DNA of 64,000 nucleotides from assembly GCA_038380435.1 (NCBI GenBank), contig JAWZYU010000013.1, forward strand, positions 67,660,446 through 67,724,445, given 5' to 3'. Positions 34,690 to 45,189 of this stretch are shown in pieces. The first letter of the stretch is position 1. The number at the start of each line of letters is the position of its first letter. The notes under the pieces are model-generated. The model had not been told where the DNA came from. It made no database searches and worked only from the letters and a program-made list of their open reading frames with translations. The stretch is from Ryuthela nishihirai (lineage: Eukaryota; Arthropoda; Arachnida; Araneae; Heptathelidae). The position numbers and the translations under genes are program-made.

Positions 34690-35600
34690 TCCTTGTTCTA
34701 GAGGTTTGGGGTGGTTAATAAGTCTCCGCAGGTCTATCGGGTTAAGAACCGGAGAGAATGCACCCTGGAATGTATTCACTCCATTCGAGGATATATTCTT
34801 CCTCAAAATATTGGTGGTCATCTTTCTCTGTGTGGACGGGCATTGTCGTACATACACCTCGATATCTCGAAGCATTCACAAAACCCATCAAACACACGAA
34901 GGCCTATTCGACCACACAATGATAACTAGGCTCACATAATCAGACTTCATCACCAAGTACATTTCTTTCATCAATGTTATGGGGCTGATTAAGGGTTGCC
35001 ACGTCTTACCAGTTTAGTACACGGTCTGCTATACGATTGCAAGAGATCATTTGGATTCGTGAATAAACAAGAGGTGAATCCATTGTTTTTGGGTTGTTTT
35101 ACCTCTGAGCAGGGCCAGAGCTAGAGGGGGGAGGACAAGGGACCATGGCCTCTCCCTTTCCAAATGCTAGTGCCGTAACCACCCCTGTGTATTTTGGGAT
35201 GGCCTGACGACAGGGCGAAATCTTAATAAAAACAAATGAGAGCAAAGGGATAGACAAAACATTCTGATTCATCAGACTCAGCTCTCCTTAGAAAGTGAGC
35301 CTGATGCTGCAAATTTTAGGTTGTTAGCAAATATTATCTAGCATCTCTTCTTAAGGGCTATTTTGCCCACTGAACCTCGGTGCAGAGAGAAAAATATATC
35401 AGGATCGGGACAGCATTTCAAGCGGACATCTCTGCGGCTAGAAGTTAAAGGTCAACAACCGGTCGACGATAACGGAGTTCGATCTTGTGAAACCTTCTAG
35501 TCACAGTTGAGGCAGATACCTGTCTTCTTGTGTCTCTATCCGCAATGAGGATAGCAGATCTATGGTGCTCGGTCAGGACAGTAGTCCAATACAGCGATCA
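34690..35600 (-). pseudogene. Tc1-like transposase remnant
   Basis: On the minus strand, ILIADRDTRRQVSASTVTRR and LRYRRPVV (~35560-35460) are the second helix-turn-helix and linker of Tc1 proteins. YDNARPHRE (second catalytic Asp, ~34850) comes next, then a DHQYFEEEYI / EWSEYIPG segment in neighbouring frames, then AFSPVLNPIDLRR (~34760), where the usual SPDLNPIE reads SPVLNPID. Many shifts and stops. Confidence 0.68.
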
Positions 35601-35604
35601 TTTT

Positions 35605-38065
35605 GAAGGGTTGAAACTCTCGGAGAGCTTTGAACAGTTCTGATGACACTTTAGGTTGTTTGGAATCTCAATTATAGTCTTAATATAACAGAATGGTGAG
35701 CATTGAATAATATGACCACTTCTATGATTGGTTGACGAGCCATCCGCTTTTAAAGGCTCTCCATCATTTTGGTTCGTCTAACCCAAATTCAGTGAGTAGT
35801 GACCAGGAAAAAATAATATTCTTTAAAGCCGCAGGATAAATTCTCTACTCAGAAAAAAACATACATTTCTAATGATTAATTAAAAATAACTATATTTTAA
35901 AGGAATCAAGATAATATCTTGCGTAGAAAAAAAATATATAATTTTTAATGAGTACTATTGAATTGGTAAAAAACGTTTTTATGTGCCTAAAATTGTTTTA
36001 TCAAAACATTGGAAGAAATAAACCAGACTTAGTATATTTCCCTTTTTTTTTATGAGCCACGTGTTATTCTCCAATGAACCAGGGGTTGGACAGGTATGGT
36101 CTGACCGTTTTCTTTAAGGTGTCCTGAAGCATTCCGCTATTGCGCATTTGAACTTTGAGTTAATCGAGTATCAACGAAAGTATTCTTTTATAGGGCATCT
36201 GTGTAACATATTCTGTAAACTTGTACAGGATTTATACGTTTTTTTGCAAACTACACATTGCTTTATGTAGATTCTTCAAAATATTTTATTTATCTCTAAC
36301 GATTATTTTTTATTCACATTCACATTTTAGTGATTCGTTCTTAACACTACGTTCTTCACGAGCAGTGTACTTTTTTATATAGCTTGAAAGTAAACCTTCG
36401 CTTTATGAAGTTTCGAGCATGTCATTTTTTTCAAAATTTCGCTCTTTAGATCTTTGAAATTTATTGATAAGCAATCTCAATGTATTTCCTTTGAACACAT
36501 TATCCCATCAAACTATCATTACCAGAATTCGTCGTTTCACCGCTGTCAGCGATTAGCCTCTCACACAGTCCCTTTATGTGGTAGATTGTAATGCTCAGCC
36601 GAAGGTTAACAGAAGAATCCCAACCAGGTCGATACCACTGACGTCATAAACTCTTTCTCGTGCTTTCAACGACAAGAGTATATTCCAAGGAATGCCCCGA
36701 GCAGAGGAAGTTACTATTGTCTGAGTGCGGTATTCCCAAGCGGTTATGCTATAATGAATAATGACGGTTGCTGCAATGTTTTCCCCTGCAGAGTTTCTTC
36801 AGTTACACGAATATTCCTTTTGAGTGGTTGCATATATATTGGAACGAAACAGCTGTTGTACTGAAAGTGACGAGCTTTAACTGAGGACAATGGCTTCATT
36901 ATTCCGCTCGTTCCGATTCAGGAGATGATGCTCTTCTTCATCACGCACACAAAACTACGAATTAGAGAAGCAAGATTAATGAATCTTTTTGTGTGTCGTT
37001 TAATTTTTGCTTCTGCTAATTAGAATCTAACAAACTGCAGTCGAAATGATTCCACGTCTCTGGTAACGTGGCCGCTGCTGACAATTATTCTCAGCACAAT
37101 AATTTCTACTTTAAATGCTAATTGTGGAGGTCGCAAAGCAATGGGAAAACAGACACTTCTTAAGATGCTTTTCTGGCGAACGACACAGCAACTCAACTCG
37201 CTCGAAATGACATAACTGCCCTTAGAGAATTTCAGCAAAGGAACAAATGTCACAAAACTTGAGCATAGAGGAAAATGAGAATTTTGCAAGTGAAGCTTTT
37301 ATCTTTGTCATGTTAAAAAGCTTTTAGTTTAAACTTTTGATGGCTTGTAAACACGACCGTAGGCAAACAGCATTATAAACAATTCAATTTTTCCACGAAG
37401 AATATGCAAAGGTAATTTTTTGTTTTCTCTTGGTTGATAATACCTGTACTACAGATGATTTGATTAATAATACCAGAATTACTGAGAATACCAAGAACTA
37501 AGAATAAATGACAGTTGTAAGATTTTCTTTAACATTTTCTCAGCGTCCTGATCTCACATAATTGTTTTCTAATAATAAAACTTATATCTTTTAAGCTTTA
37601 AGTTGAATGAATATTTTTCCCTTTTAGCGATCACAGCAAGGGTCTGATTCGTGTTTATTTGTTTGCTCATGTGCTTTTTTTGCACAACAATCAAAGGGCT
37701 GAATGAATAATTAATCTTATGAGGTACGTCTTAAGTTGGAAATATAAAATATTCGTTTCCTGAAATAAATATAGGATTAAAGTACAGACAAATACTCACA
37801 ACAACCAGCTGTTAATCTGGATACAAAATTTTACAATTACATTTTTACGAGATTATTTTGGCACATCTCGTGCATAGTTTGTTCCTCAATACGTTATACC
37901 AAATATTATTTGCACATTAAGTATCAGTGACATAGGGTTACTGATTACAAAGGCTGCATAGTTGATGGTTTGATAGTTATCTTAGATTATTGAACTGATT
38001 CACAGGTTGTTCATAGGCTATTCATTTATGATCTTGCTGTCGAAGCATCAATGCGCATTCTCGCA
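35605..38065. other. Non-coding, nothing recognised
   Basis: About 2.4 kb without a gene I can support. The open frame at 37020-37289 (minus, 89 codons) has no family resemblance. Confidence 0.5.
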
Positions 38066-38069
38066 GTCT

Positions 38070-38450
38070 CTCTAATTGCCGTGACGGGGGTTGGCTCATT
38101 CGGTAACGCTCCAGGCTGGCAATTTGGTGTTCCCAGGTTCGAGACTACGAGAGTTTTCTACGGGAAACCCACACTTTGCTCTAAGCGGGAAAAGGAGCAT
38201 TGTCGGCTTGAAAAATTTTCCGTCCATCAGATGTGATGTTTAAGTCATGGAACAGTGTAGAGAAGAGCCAAACCCTGTGCACATTAAAGAACACATTGGA
38301 TGTTTGGACGGAAGGTTTCCATCTGTCTCTAACAGCTATCCAGTGGATTCCCTTTTCCAACCTTATCTGAGCCACGGGGATCCATGTGACCTGGCTGTTT
38401 TGCCTATTGTGTACAGAAAAATGTAGTACAGAGTTGAAACAAGTCAATTC
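38070..38450 (+). mobile_element. SINE-A copy with tRNA-like head
   Basis: It begins GGGGTTGGCTCATTCGGTAA with a B box GGTTCGAGAC, then a diverged body with CCCTGTGCACATTAAAGAACA, CATCTGTCTCTAACAGCTAT, CAGTGGATTCCC, TGAGCC..GGGG(A)TCCATGTGACCTGGC, and a 3' end decayed to GTACAGAGTTGAAACAAGTC. Same order as the complete copy. Confidence 0.8.
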
Positions 38451-38477
38451 AATCACAGCTGCAACGCGCGCTATAAT

Positions 38478-38850
38478 CATCATCCCCAAGCAGCCATGGG
38501 CTACGGAGGTCCGACCAGACCACGAAGTCTGAAAAAAAACCAATGCATCTATCATCATTACAAACAATGGGAGTAGAACTAACCACATTGTTTAGAACAT
38601 CACTGAAATGCTCAGCCTACCTAGCCATGACAGAATCCTCACCTTCTATAACCTTACCTTGTTTATCCTTCAATCCCTGTATACCTGTACGTTTTCTGCC
38701 ACACAAAACATGTACTCTCTGGTACAGCTCTCTGCTGTTGTGCTGTCCAACTGCTCCCTCAGCTTTGTCAGCCAAGCCATGAAGCCAAAGAGTCTTATCA
38801 GCAGCTAACTGATCTTTTACACGTTTATTAAGTTCCCTCTAATGCTTTCT
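38478..38850 (-). mobile_element. LINE copy L4 with a large internal deletion
   Basis: The 3' terminus (ATCATCATC then CCCAAGCAGCCATGGGCTAC to GACCACGAAG, 38478-38527) is joined through an A-run to an internal fragment (from CCAATGCATCTATCATCATT at 38540) equivalent to about 31115-31430 of the intact copy. About 1.5 kb, including the reverse-transcriptase palm and the whole C-terminus, is missing at the join. The right end is truncated at AATGCTTTCT, where the GC-rich repeat starts. Confidence 0.88.
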
Positions 38851-39226
38851 GGGTGGAGACTCTTAGTAAGACCCAGACTTTTGTGAGGGCTCTGGCTTAC
38901 TAGGAATCAATCCGTTCTGCCGAGCCCTCGAAAAGCTCCACTGAGCTCCTGATAGGTGAGGTCTCCGACGCCGTCACCATCCGACCGGCAATCAAGACGG
39001 CCAGCAGCATCTTCAACCTCGGTTGACTTCAGCAATGCTCCAGCCGGGGACCACCCCAACCGGCAAAACCTTGGCAATGCTCCAGCTGGTGCCCACTACA
39101 GCCGGCAAAGCCTTCGGCATGCTCCAGCTGGGGATCATCCCGACCGGCAAAGCCTCAGCCCGGTTGCTGGGCCCTAGGGCCCCCCCCCCCCCACCACGAC
39201 AAGGTGGTCCCCTATCGGGGGGGTCC
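38849..39226 (+). repeat. GC-rich structured repeat, copy 2
   Basis: It starts GGGTGGAGACTCTTAGTAAG like copy 1 at 10401 and ends in poly-C, CCACCACGACAAGGTGG and TCCCCTATCGGGGGG. The stem GAGGGCTC (38885-38892) / GAGCCCTC (38922-38929) is conserved. This copy has an expanded inner minisatellite: CAATGCTCCAGC(C/T)GG....ACCGGCAAA.CCT in about three ~40-bp units (39030-39165); copy 1 has about one. Confidence 0.85.
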
Positions 39227-39227
39227 G

Positions 39228-39328
39228 AAAGGATGGCGGGACCTCAGCAGAAAAACAGCACACACATCCATGCCTTACCCAGGTCCCGTAGATCAGTAGC
39301 CAAGCGCACTAACCACTCGGCCACGGGA
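39228..39328 (-). mobile_element. SINE-B fragment with tRNA-like head
   Basis: Minus strand: GTGGCCGAGTGGTTAGTGCG at the head, then body up to AGGTCCCGCCATCCTTTC. The B-box region is shortened (ACGGGACCTGGGTAAGGCATG, missing the GTTCGAGCCC core). The 3' part and tail are missing. Confidence 0.85.
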
Positions 39329-39402
39329 CGGCTTTCATACAAAGTACTGGCAAAATCCTTTAACCTTCCAACTTCCTGCAGACTCTCCATCTCAATATGT
39401 GG

Positions 39403-39779
39403 GTTGGGTTGTTTTACCTCTGAGCGGCACTTTTTTGCACACCATGGGCTAAATGGCCAGGTCACATGGACCCCGGAGGCTCAGAGAAAGTTGGGGGAGG
39501 GAACCCACTGGAACAGCTGTTGGGAGACAGATGGTAGCCTCCCGTCAAGGCCATCCAGCGTGTTCTTTAACGTGCACAGGGTATGGCTCTCCCGCACACA
39601 GGGCCACGGCTTAACGTCCCATCCGACGGACGGCGGTCTTTCCAAGCCCATCGGTGTCCCCTACGGACCGTGGGCAGGTAATTGTGCAGAGATAAATCTC
39701 AACGCTGACCCAGCTGGGACTCGAACCTGGGAACTACAAATTACGAGCCTGGCGCGCTACCGACTGAGCCACCCCCGCC
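39403..39779 (-). mobile_element. SINE-A copy, complete, with 16-bp target duplication
   Basis: Best representative of the family (377 bp). On the minus strand it starts GGCGGGGGTGGCTCAGTCGG with a Met/Ala-type tRNA-like head (A box TGGCTCAGTCGG, B box GGTTCGAGTCC near 39720), then TTGAGATTTATCTCTGCAC, a highly conserved central block (GACGTTAAGCCGTGGCCC, CATACCCTGTGCACGTTAAA, GACGGGAGGCTACCATCTG), and the end GGTAAAACAACCCAAC. Flanking direct repeats CCATCTCAATATGTGG lie at 39387-39402 and 39780-39795, which is LINE-type retroposition. It was later caught in the local tandem duplication. Confidence 0.95.
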
Positions 39780-40344
39780 CCATCTCAATATGTGGAATAT
39801 GACTCTCCTCCCTGCAGACACCTCCTACTCAGAAGATCCATTGGACACCAAAAGATCCAGATGCCAAAAAGATCCAAAGGAACAAAAAAGATCCATTACA
39901 GGGACAAAAAAAAGCCCACTGGAACAGCTGAACCCACTGGAACAGCTGTTGGGAGACAGATGGTAGCCTCCCGTCAAGGCCATCCAGCGTGTTCTTTAAC
40001 GTGCACAGGGTATGGCTCTCCCGCACACAGGGCCACGGCTTAACGTCCCATCCGACGGACGGCGGTCTTTCCAAGCCCATCGGTGTCCCCTACGGACCGT
40101 GGGCAGGTAATTGTGCAGAGATAAATCTCAACGCTGACCCAGCTGGGACTCGAACCTGGGAACTACAAATTACGAGCCTGGCGCGCTACCGACTGAGCCA
40201 CCCCCGCCCCATCTCAATATGTGGAATATGACTCTCCTCCCTGCAGACACCTCCTACTCAGAAGATCCATTGGACACCAAAAGATCCAGATGCCAAAAAG
40301 ATCCAAAGGAACAAAAAAGATCCATTACAGGGACAAAAAAAAGC
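39502..40344. repeat. 429-bp tandem duplication, apparently identical copies
   Basis: The segment from AACCCACTGGAACAGCTGTT (39502) recurs at 39931, and both copies run to GGGACAAAAAAAAGC (ends 39915 and 40344). I see no difference between the copies by eye. The junction carries an extra CCACTGGAACAGCTG before the second copy. The unit contains most of the SINE-A body plus an AAAGATCCA-rich stretch. A very recent duplication or an assembly artefact. Confidence 0.93.
39931..40208 (-). mobile_element. Duplicated SINE-A body and head
   Basis: The second copy of the SINE-A carried by the tandem duplication. It lacks the original 3' part (last ~100 bp). It is not an independent insertion. Confidence 0.9.
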
Positions 40345-40433
40345 ATTTTGGACACATTACTACACCACCTTATTTCCCTAGTGCAATTGTATTGATGCTT
40401 TCAAATATATATACAGTATACTGTATATATGTG

Positions 40434-40830
40434 CAGGACCTGATTAAATGGGGGAAAGGGGCCATGTCCCAACACCTTCTATAACAGAAGACCAATGTAG
40501 CAAATTTTTGATGTCACCTAGGTAGTCCTACTATATAGAAATTCTTATATTTTTTATTCAAATATTATTACTGGTGAACTCTTGTGTGCTAGTCTTTATA
40601 TTAATGTTTATCTATAAATATATTTTATTTAATAATTAACACAAATAAATTTTCTCCTGAATAAAACATATTTATAGACAAACATTAGTATGAAGATTAG
40701 CACAGAGTCCACCAGTAATAATATTAGAATCAGAAATATAAGAAGTGTCTATATGGTAGGACTACATAAGCTGTCATGAATTTGGTCCTCTGGCTATCTG
40801 TTATAGGAAGTGTTGCATGGCCCGCATTTC
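40434..40830. mobile_element. Foldback-type inverted repeat element
   Basis: Arms at about 40460-40627 and 40671-40823 are inverted copies. Shared blocks: GGGCCATG, CAACAC(C)TTC(T/C)TATAACAGA, GTAGTCCTAC.ATATAGA, TTCTTATATTT, CTAATATTATTACTGGTG(A/G)ACTC and ACTAATGTTT(A/G)TCTATAAAT. Identity is perhaps 80%. The centre is AT-rich and non-coding. Exact ends and target duplication are unclear. Confidence 0.75.
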
Positions 40831-40849
40831 ACAATGCTCGCGAGGGTAA

Positions 40850-42125
40850 TAAAGGCAAAAATTAATAAAATTATTTCTATCTCATGCATTTTTTTGTCGA
40901 GATATTTTTTAAAGGCCGGTAAAATGGAGGGGGGAAATGTTATTCTGCATTGAAAATGCAATATCATGGGCTGCCTCTTTGATATTTTTAATAATCAATT
41001 GTGTGTTTTACGAATCCTCCCCTCCGATTTTCTTTTCTACATCCGGGCATCTGCGCGTGTTACCAGAGCCTCGTTTTAGCCATTCATTGTCTAAGAATTT
41101 CTCTAAAGATAAAGTCACCATTTAGAGAAATCGAAAGACAATGCATGTTGCCCGCCCCTCACGACGTGGACGTACGAGGATGGATTTTAGAGAGGCCCCC
41201 TCCCTCACACCTTCCTTTCTTTGTTTAAATCATGAATGTGATCTTGGACTTCTTTAGCTCCTTCGCCTTTCCATTCCGCTGGATTTTCATCGAGAAGGCC
41301 AATCGAGTTCGTTTCCTTCTCATTCGTTACAATATTTCCATAACTCACTAGCTAGTATAAGCACATGGCAAACAAGGCTTATTACGAAGATAAAATCAGT
41401 AATATCAACTAAGGAAGAGTTACACATGTATACGAATGATATATATATAACATTCAACCCGTAATTTTATAAAACAAACTGAGAAAAATCTAAGTTAAAA
41501 TAAGGTTTTCTTTATGGCACAACCTTTTATTAGGTTAAAACATTTTTTTTAACCTTTATTTTTCAAATGTCCGAATCAAGTAACATCGTTAATTAATTCA
41601 ACAAAATTTATCTTTATGTATATTTTTCTATATACTTAATTGCTAGAATATTCAATTTGTGCACAAGGAGTGCATTTCGCAAAAATTACATCTTTAAAAA
41701 AATCCCCTGTGAAGTATATGAATTGTGGTCTTCCTATATGAAGTTGTGGGTCTTCCGTAGGCTAACGGATCTCCCTGAATAACGTCGACAGACATAATTT
41801 TTATTTCCTAGTAACGAGATAAAGATGGATTTCGTTGTGCTAAGTATGTAAATGAACATTCAATAAAAGCCCATTAATTTATATGTCATATTATGAAATT
41901 TCGGATAAACAGTTTTTTAGGATGAAAATCTCAAATACCGCGAAATTAACATTTTTAGAAGCCGTGATCGTTTCGCTGAACATCGTGGGTTAACTTTCTA
42001 TTAAAAGAGAGACGCCCTCCCCCCAATAGTGAAGAATCAAGAGATCAACATAAACCTAAACATCAATTTTTAATTTTATGCACTATATTTTGAAAGTTTT
42101 TTTTCTACTGTTATGCAAACTTCGT
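40850..42125. other. Non-coding, nothing recognised
   Basis: AT-rich sequence; no gene or repeat assigned. Confidence 0.5.
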
Positions 42126-42132
42126 GTTTTCC

Positions 42133-42475
42133 GCAGCGTGCAACGCTCGTAATCTGCAATTCCCAGGTTCGAGTCCCAGCTGGGTCAACTCCCCGCCCTG
42201 CCCACGGTCGGTAGGGGATACCGATGGGCTTGGAAAGGCCGCTGTCCGTCTGATAGGACGTTAAGCTGTGGCCTCATGTGCGGGAGAGCCATACCCTGTG
42301 CACGTTAAAGAACACACTGGATGGCCTTTACGGGAGACTACCATCTGTCTCTCAACAGCTGTTCCAATGGGTCCCCTCCCCCAACATTTTCTGAACCTTC
42401 GGGGTCCTTGTGACCTGTCCATTTAGCCCATGGTGTGAAAAAAAAGTTCTGCTCAGAGGTAAAACAACCCAACCT
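42133..42475 (+). mobile_element. SINE-A copy, well preserved
   Basis: Starts within the tRNA head (ACGCTCGTAATCTGCAATTC, CCAGGTTCGAGTCCCAGCTG), then the conserved body (GGTCGGTAGGGGATACCGAT, GACGTTAAGCTGTGGCCTC, CATACCCTGTGCACGTTAAA) to GAGGTAAAACAACCCAACC. The A box has been lost. Confidence 0.92.
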
Positions 42476-42799
42476 TGTGGTCTACTATTTCTTTAAAGTT
42501 AAAATTTGAAGCTTTGTGAAGAAGCCAACCTTCTTACTGCTGATGGAACTTTGACCTTATTGATCAATAATTTGATGAATTGGTCATTGACAAAAGAAAT
42601 GAAAATGATGGTGCAGTTTTCTATTGAACAAAGTTGCAAAGCTTCATCTGTTCTTCGGTGTCTCCACAATGCCAAGCAGTGTACTGATGAAGAAGATGCA
42701 GATTTTTCACTTATGAAATTCAACAAAGCTAAGAGTAAGTCATGTGCAACGTCTGTTTGGTGATTTAGATTACACCAATATTTAATCGTTGTCACAGTT

Positions 42800-43140
42800 G
42801 GGTTTGCATTGCGTTGTTTCACTTTTGAGAGACACATTTTTGCACACAATAGACTAAATGCCCAGGTCACAGAGATCCCTAGGACTCAGAGATGGTTAGG
42901 GAAGGGCATCCACTGGAGAGCTGATAGGAGACAGATGGAAGCCTCTTAATGAAGGTCCTCAAGTGTGTTCTTTAAAGTGCACAAGGAATGGCCCTACTGC
43001 GCAAGGAGCCACGGCTTTAACGTCTCATCCAAGAAACGCTGGCCTTTCCAAGTCCATCGCTTTTCCCTTTCTGATCGAGGCCAGGATAAGGATTTATTAG
43101 AGATAAATCTCAACCCTGGCACAGGTGGGACTCGAACCTG
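42800..43140 (-). mobile_element. SINE-A copy
   Basis: Minus orientation: B box CCAGGTTCGAGTCCCACCTG at the right, body with GGACTTGGAAAGGCC, GACGTTAAAGCCGTGGCTCC and CCTTGTGCACTTTAAAGAACA, and the 3' end at the left with TGACCTGGGCATTTAGTCTA and GTGAAACAACGCAA. More diverged than its neighbour at 42133. The two lie in opposite orientation 325 bp apart. Confidence 0.88.
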
Positions 43141-43342
43141 GTGTCATGAATCCTCGATGATTCGTGATCTCCCGAACTTCTTTCTTTAATTTCCCCTTTA
43201 CTTAATCATTAAATTAATTAATCTTAACCGTGATTCTGGGTGAAATCACAGATCCGCGGTTTTTACCCCTGTGCTTCTATGTGCCTCAGAATTGATGTTG
43301 GCTCCATGAAAGAAGTAAAATCTGCCCATGCACCGTATGGAG

Positions 43343-43611
43343 CAGGGGTTCTCAATGTGGGGTACGCGGTAAAATTTTTGGGGGTACGCCGTGAGAGCTC
43401 AAAAGTCGCTAGATCTAGTAACAAAGTCTCTAAGTTGGCATTATTATATACTGCTCACAAAAATTAGGGAATATTTCAAAATGAATATGAAGTGAAGAAA
43501 TATCCCCTAATTTTTGTGAGCAGTATACTATAACTGTAGTTTTATCAATCTATATATGGGCACATACATTTACCAGGGGGTACGTGAAGCATAAAAGGTT
43601 GAGAACCACTG
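43343..43611. mobile_element. hAT-type MITE, second copy, carrying a nested MITE
   Basis: Reverse-orientation relative of 5630-5830: starts CAGGGGTTCTCAATGTGGGG and ends GGTTGAGAACCACTG. Aligned to the first copy, the only large difference is the 77-bp insertion at 43450-43526 with its TA duplication. Flanking 8-mers no longer match well. Confidence 0.9.
43450..43526. mobile_element. 77-bp Tc1/mariner-type MITE
   Basis: The ends are TACTGCTCACAAAAATTAGG and its complement, about 27 bp each with one mismatch, so the element is almost all hairpin. TA is duplicated on both sides (43448-43449 and 43527-43528). The empty site survives in the copy at 5630-5830, which proves the insertion. Confidence 0.93.
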
Positions 43612-43619
43612 CGTTAGAG

Positions 43620-44265
43620 TATCTACTGTGCTTGTCTGCTAATATGATCGGTAGAAGCATCACGTGACTACGAAGCTGATTAGACAAGGTAGAAAGCTTT
43701 AAGAGATATTCGCTTGCTAATGTATCACTAGCAGAAGAAAATGATGAAAGCGAAAGTAAAAACATTTATAACCCTTTCAGTTTCCACTGCCCCCATGGCA
43801 TTACTGACGGTAACACCATTTTCAATCAATATAAAACTGTCACGTAATGTTTCGAATATTGTTTCCCATATGAGAACTTCTAACACATTTAAAATTAATA
43901 AAGGAATTATTTTAATTTTCATAATAATTTTTTCGTGAAATATATTTATTTGGGACCAAATAACATTAATTTCATGCTCCCAATATTGGCAGATGAATCA
44001 AATTAATTCGAAACTAGAATGGCCCGAAGTCTCTTATTTTGTTCGGATATATTTCATTCTTTTTTTTGTAGAATAAATGTTCTTTTATGCACTTCTTTTT
44101 AACTATTAACAAATCTTCTAAAAAATTTAACGATACGAAAATATGTTAATATTTTAGAAAAAGTTTTTAAAAAGTAAAAAAAATTCAAAATCACTAAATA
44201 GATCATAATAATATAACATAATCCTGAAGTTTAGTAATTCGAACTAATCTCTAACACTGGAAATT
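43620..44265. other. Non-coding, nothing recognised
   Basis: AT-rich; the two overlapping open frames (43728-43938, opposite strands) show no family features. Confidence 0.45.
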
Positions 44266-44269
44266 CTAA

Positions 44270-44790
44270 CTGATGGGGATTCAAAAAATGTAAATATTAA
44301 TATTTTTGTGGGAAAAACATTCGCGACATACGGGATTCGAAACCGCATCTCTCCAGAAACATGACAGAGTATTATAACCCGTTGAACTAATGCTGGCTTT
44401 TTTCACAAAAACGTTTATTGGTTTAAAGATGTTTAAACGTCAACGTAACGCTCAGATTATCAAATAGTATTTGAATCATTAAAAACGCTAAATAGCGTGA
44501 TGTGATTTCATTATTTATTTTCATCTTACTCAGAGCACTTAAAAAGAAATAGTTCCCACCCGAGATCATAGATAGTGCCATAACGATTCACGGGAAGAAT
44601 GATAGTCATTATTGGGGGAAAAAAGACTGAGACGGCATTAGTTCAACAGGTTAGAATACTTTGGCATATTTCTGGAGAGATGCGGGTTCGAATTCCATAT
44701 GTAGGCGAAATTTTTTCCACAAAATATTTATTGATTTATAGACGTTTAAACGTGTACAGGTAATACTGAGATTATCGAATATTGTTTAAA
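44270..44790. repeat. Inverted pair of tRNA-like repeats
   Basis: A tRNA-like segment (element sense GCATTAGTTCAAC.GGTTA.AATACT, GGAGAGATGCGG.TTCGAATCC) lies on the minus strand at ~44325-44395 and on the plus strand at ~44633-44708. The flanks CACAAAA..TTTATTGGTTTA, GACGTTTAAACGT and GAGATTATCGAATA follow both segments in direct orientation (44400-44480 and 44715-44790). So the tRNA-like part is inverted relative to its flank. Not a functional tRNA: arms do not pair well. Confidence 0.6.
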
Positions 44791-44869
44791 TCATTAATAT
44801 TTGGTTAGTGACTGCAAAGCAATATATATATATTGTTTCGTTTATCTCTTTAAAAAATTTCATTTTCCC

Positions 44870-45185
44870 TTCCCCTTTTGGCTAAGACGGTAAAGCCTTG
44901 TTGCCTTTGTAAATCTTCTGACCATAACACTATACTACCAAAATTTCAGCTTTTCAGTGTAAATAGTTTGTTTGCAATATTCGTAAATTTTTTTAGCATT
45001 TTCCATCTTTTTCCACCGCTAGAGGGCGCTATTAAACATATCGAAATTTTTCAAAATTGCGAATCGCGATATTTGTTCGACACCTATCCAACCCAAAAAG
45101 AATTTTTCATTTATCTCTAAAGTAAAAAAGACAGACAGATGGAAAAACAGATGGACAGACAACAGTTATCAGAGAGACGGACAGA
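44870..45185 (+). repeat. Repeat C, single unit
   Basis: CACTATACTACCAAAATTTC, GCAATATTCGTAAA, CCGCTAGAGGGCGCTATTAA, CACCTATCCAACCCAAAAAG and TTTATCTCTAAAG appear in the family order. It ends in AAAAGACAGACAGATGG and GATGGACAGACAACAG. Confidence 0.8.
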
Positions 45186-45189
45186 CAGA

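Noticed and set aside
37020..37289. 89-codon open frame on the minus strand
   Set aside because: No motif recognised; neighbouring sequence is non-coding.
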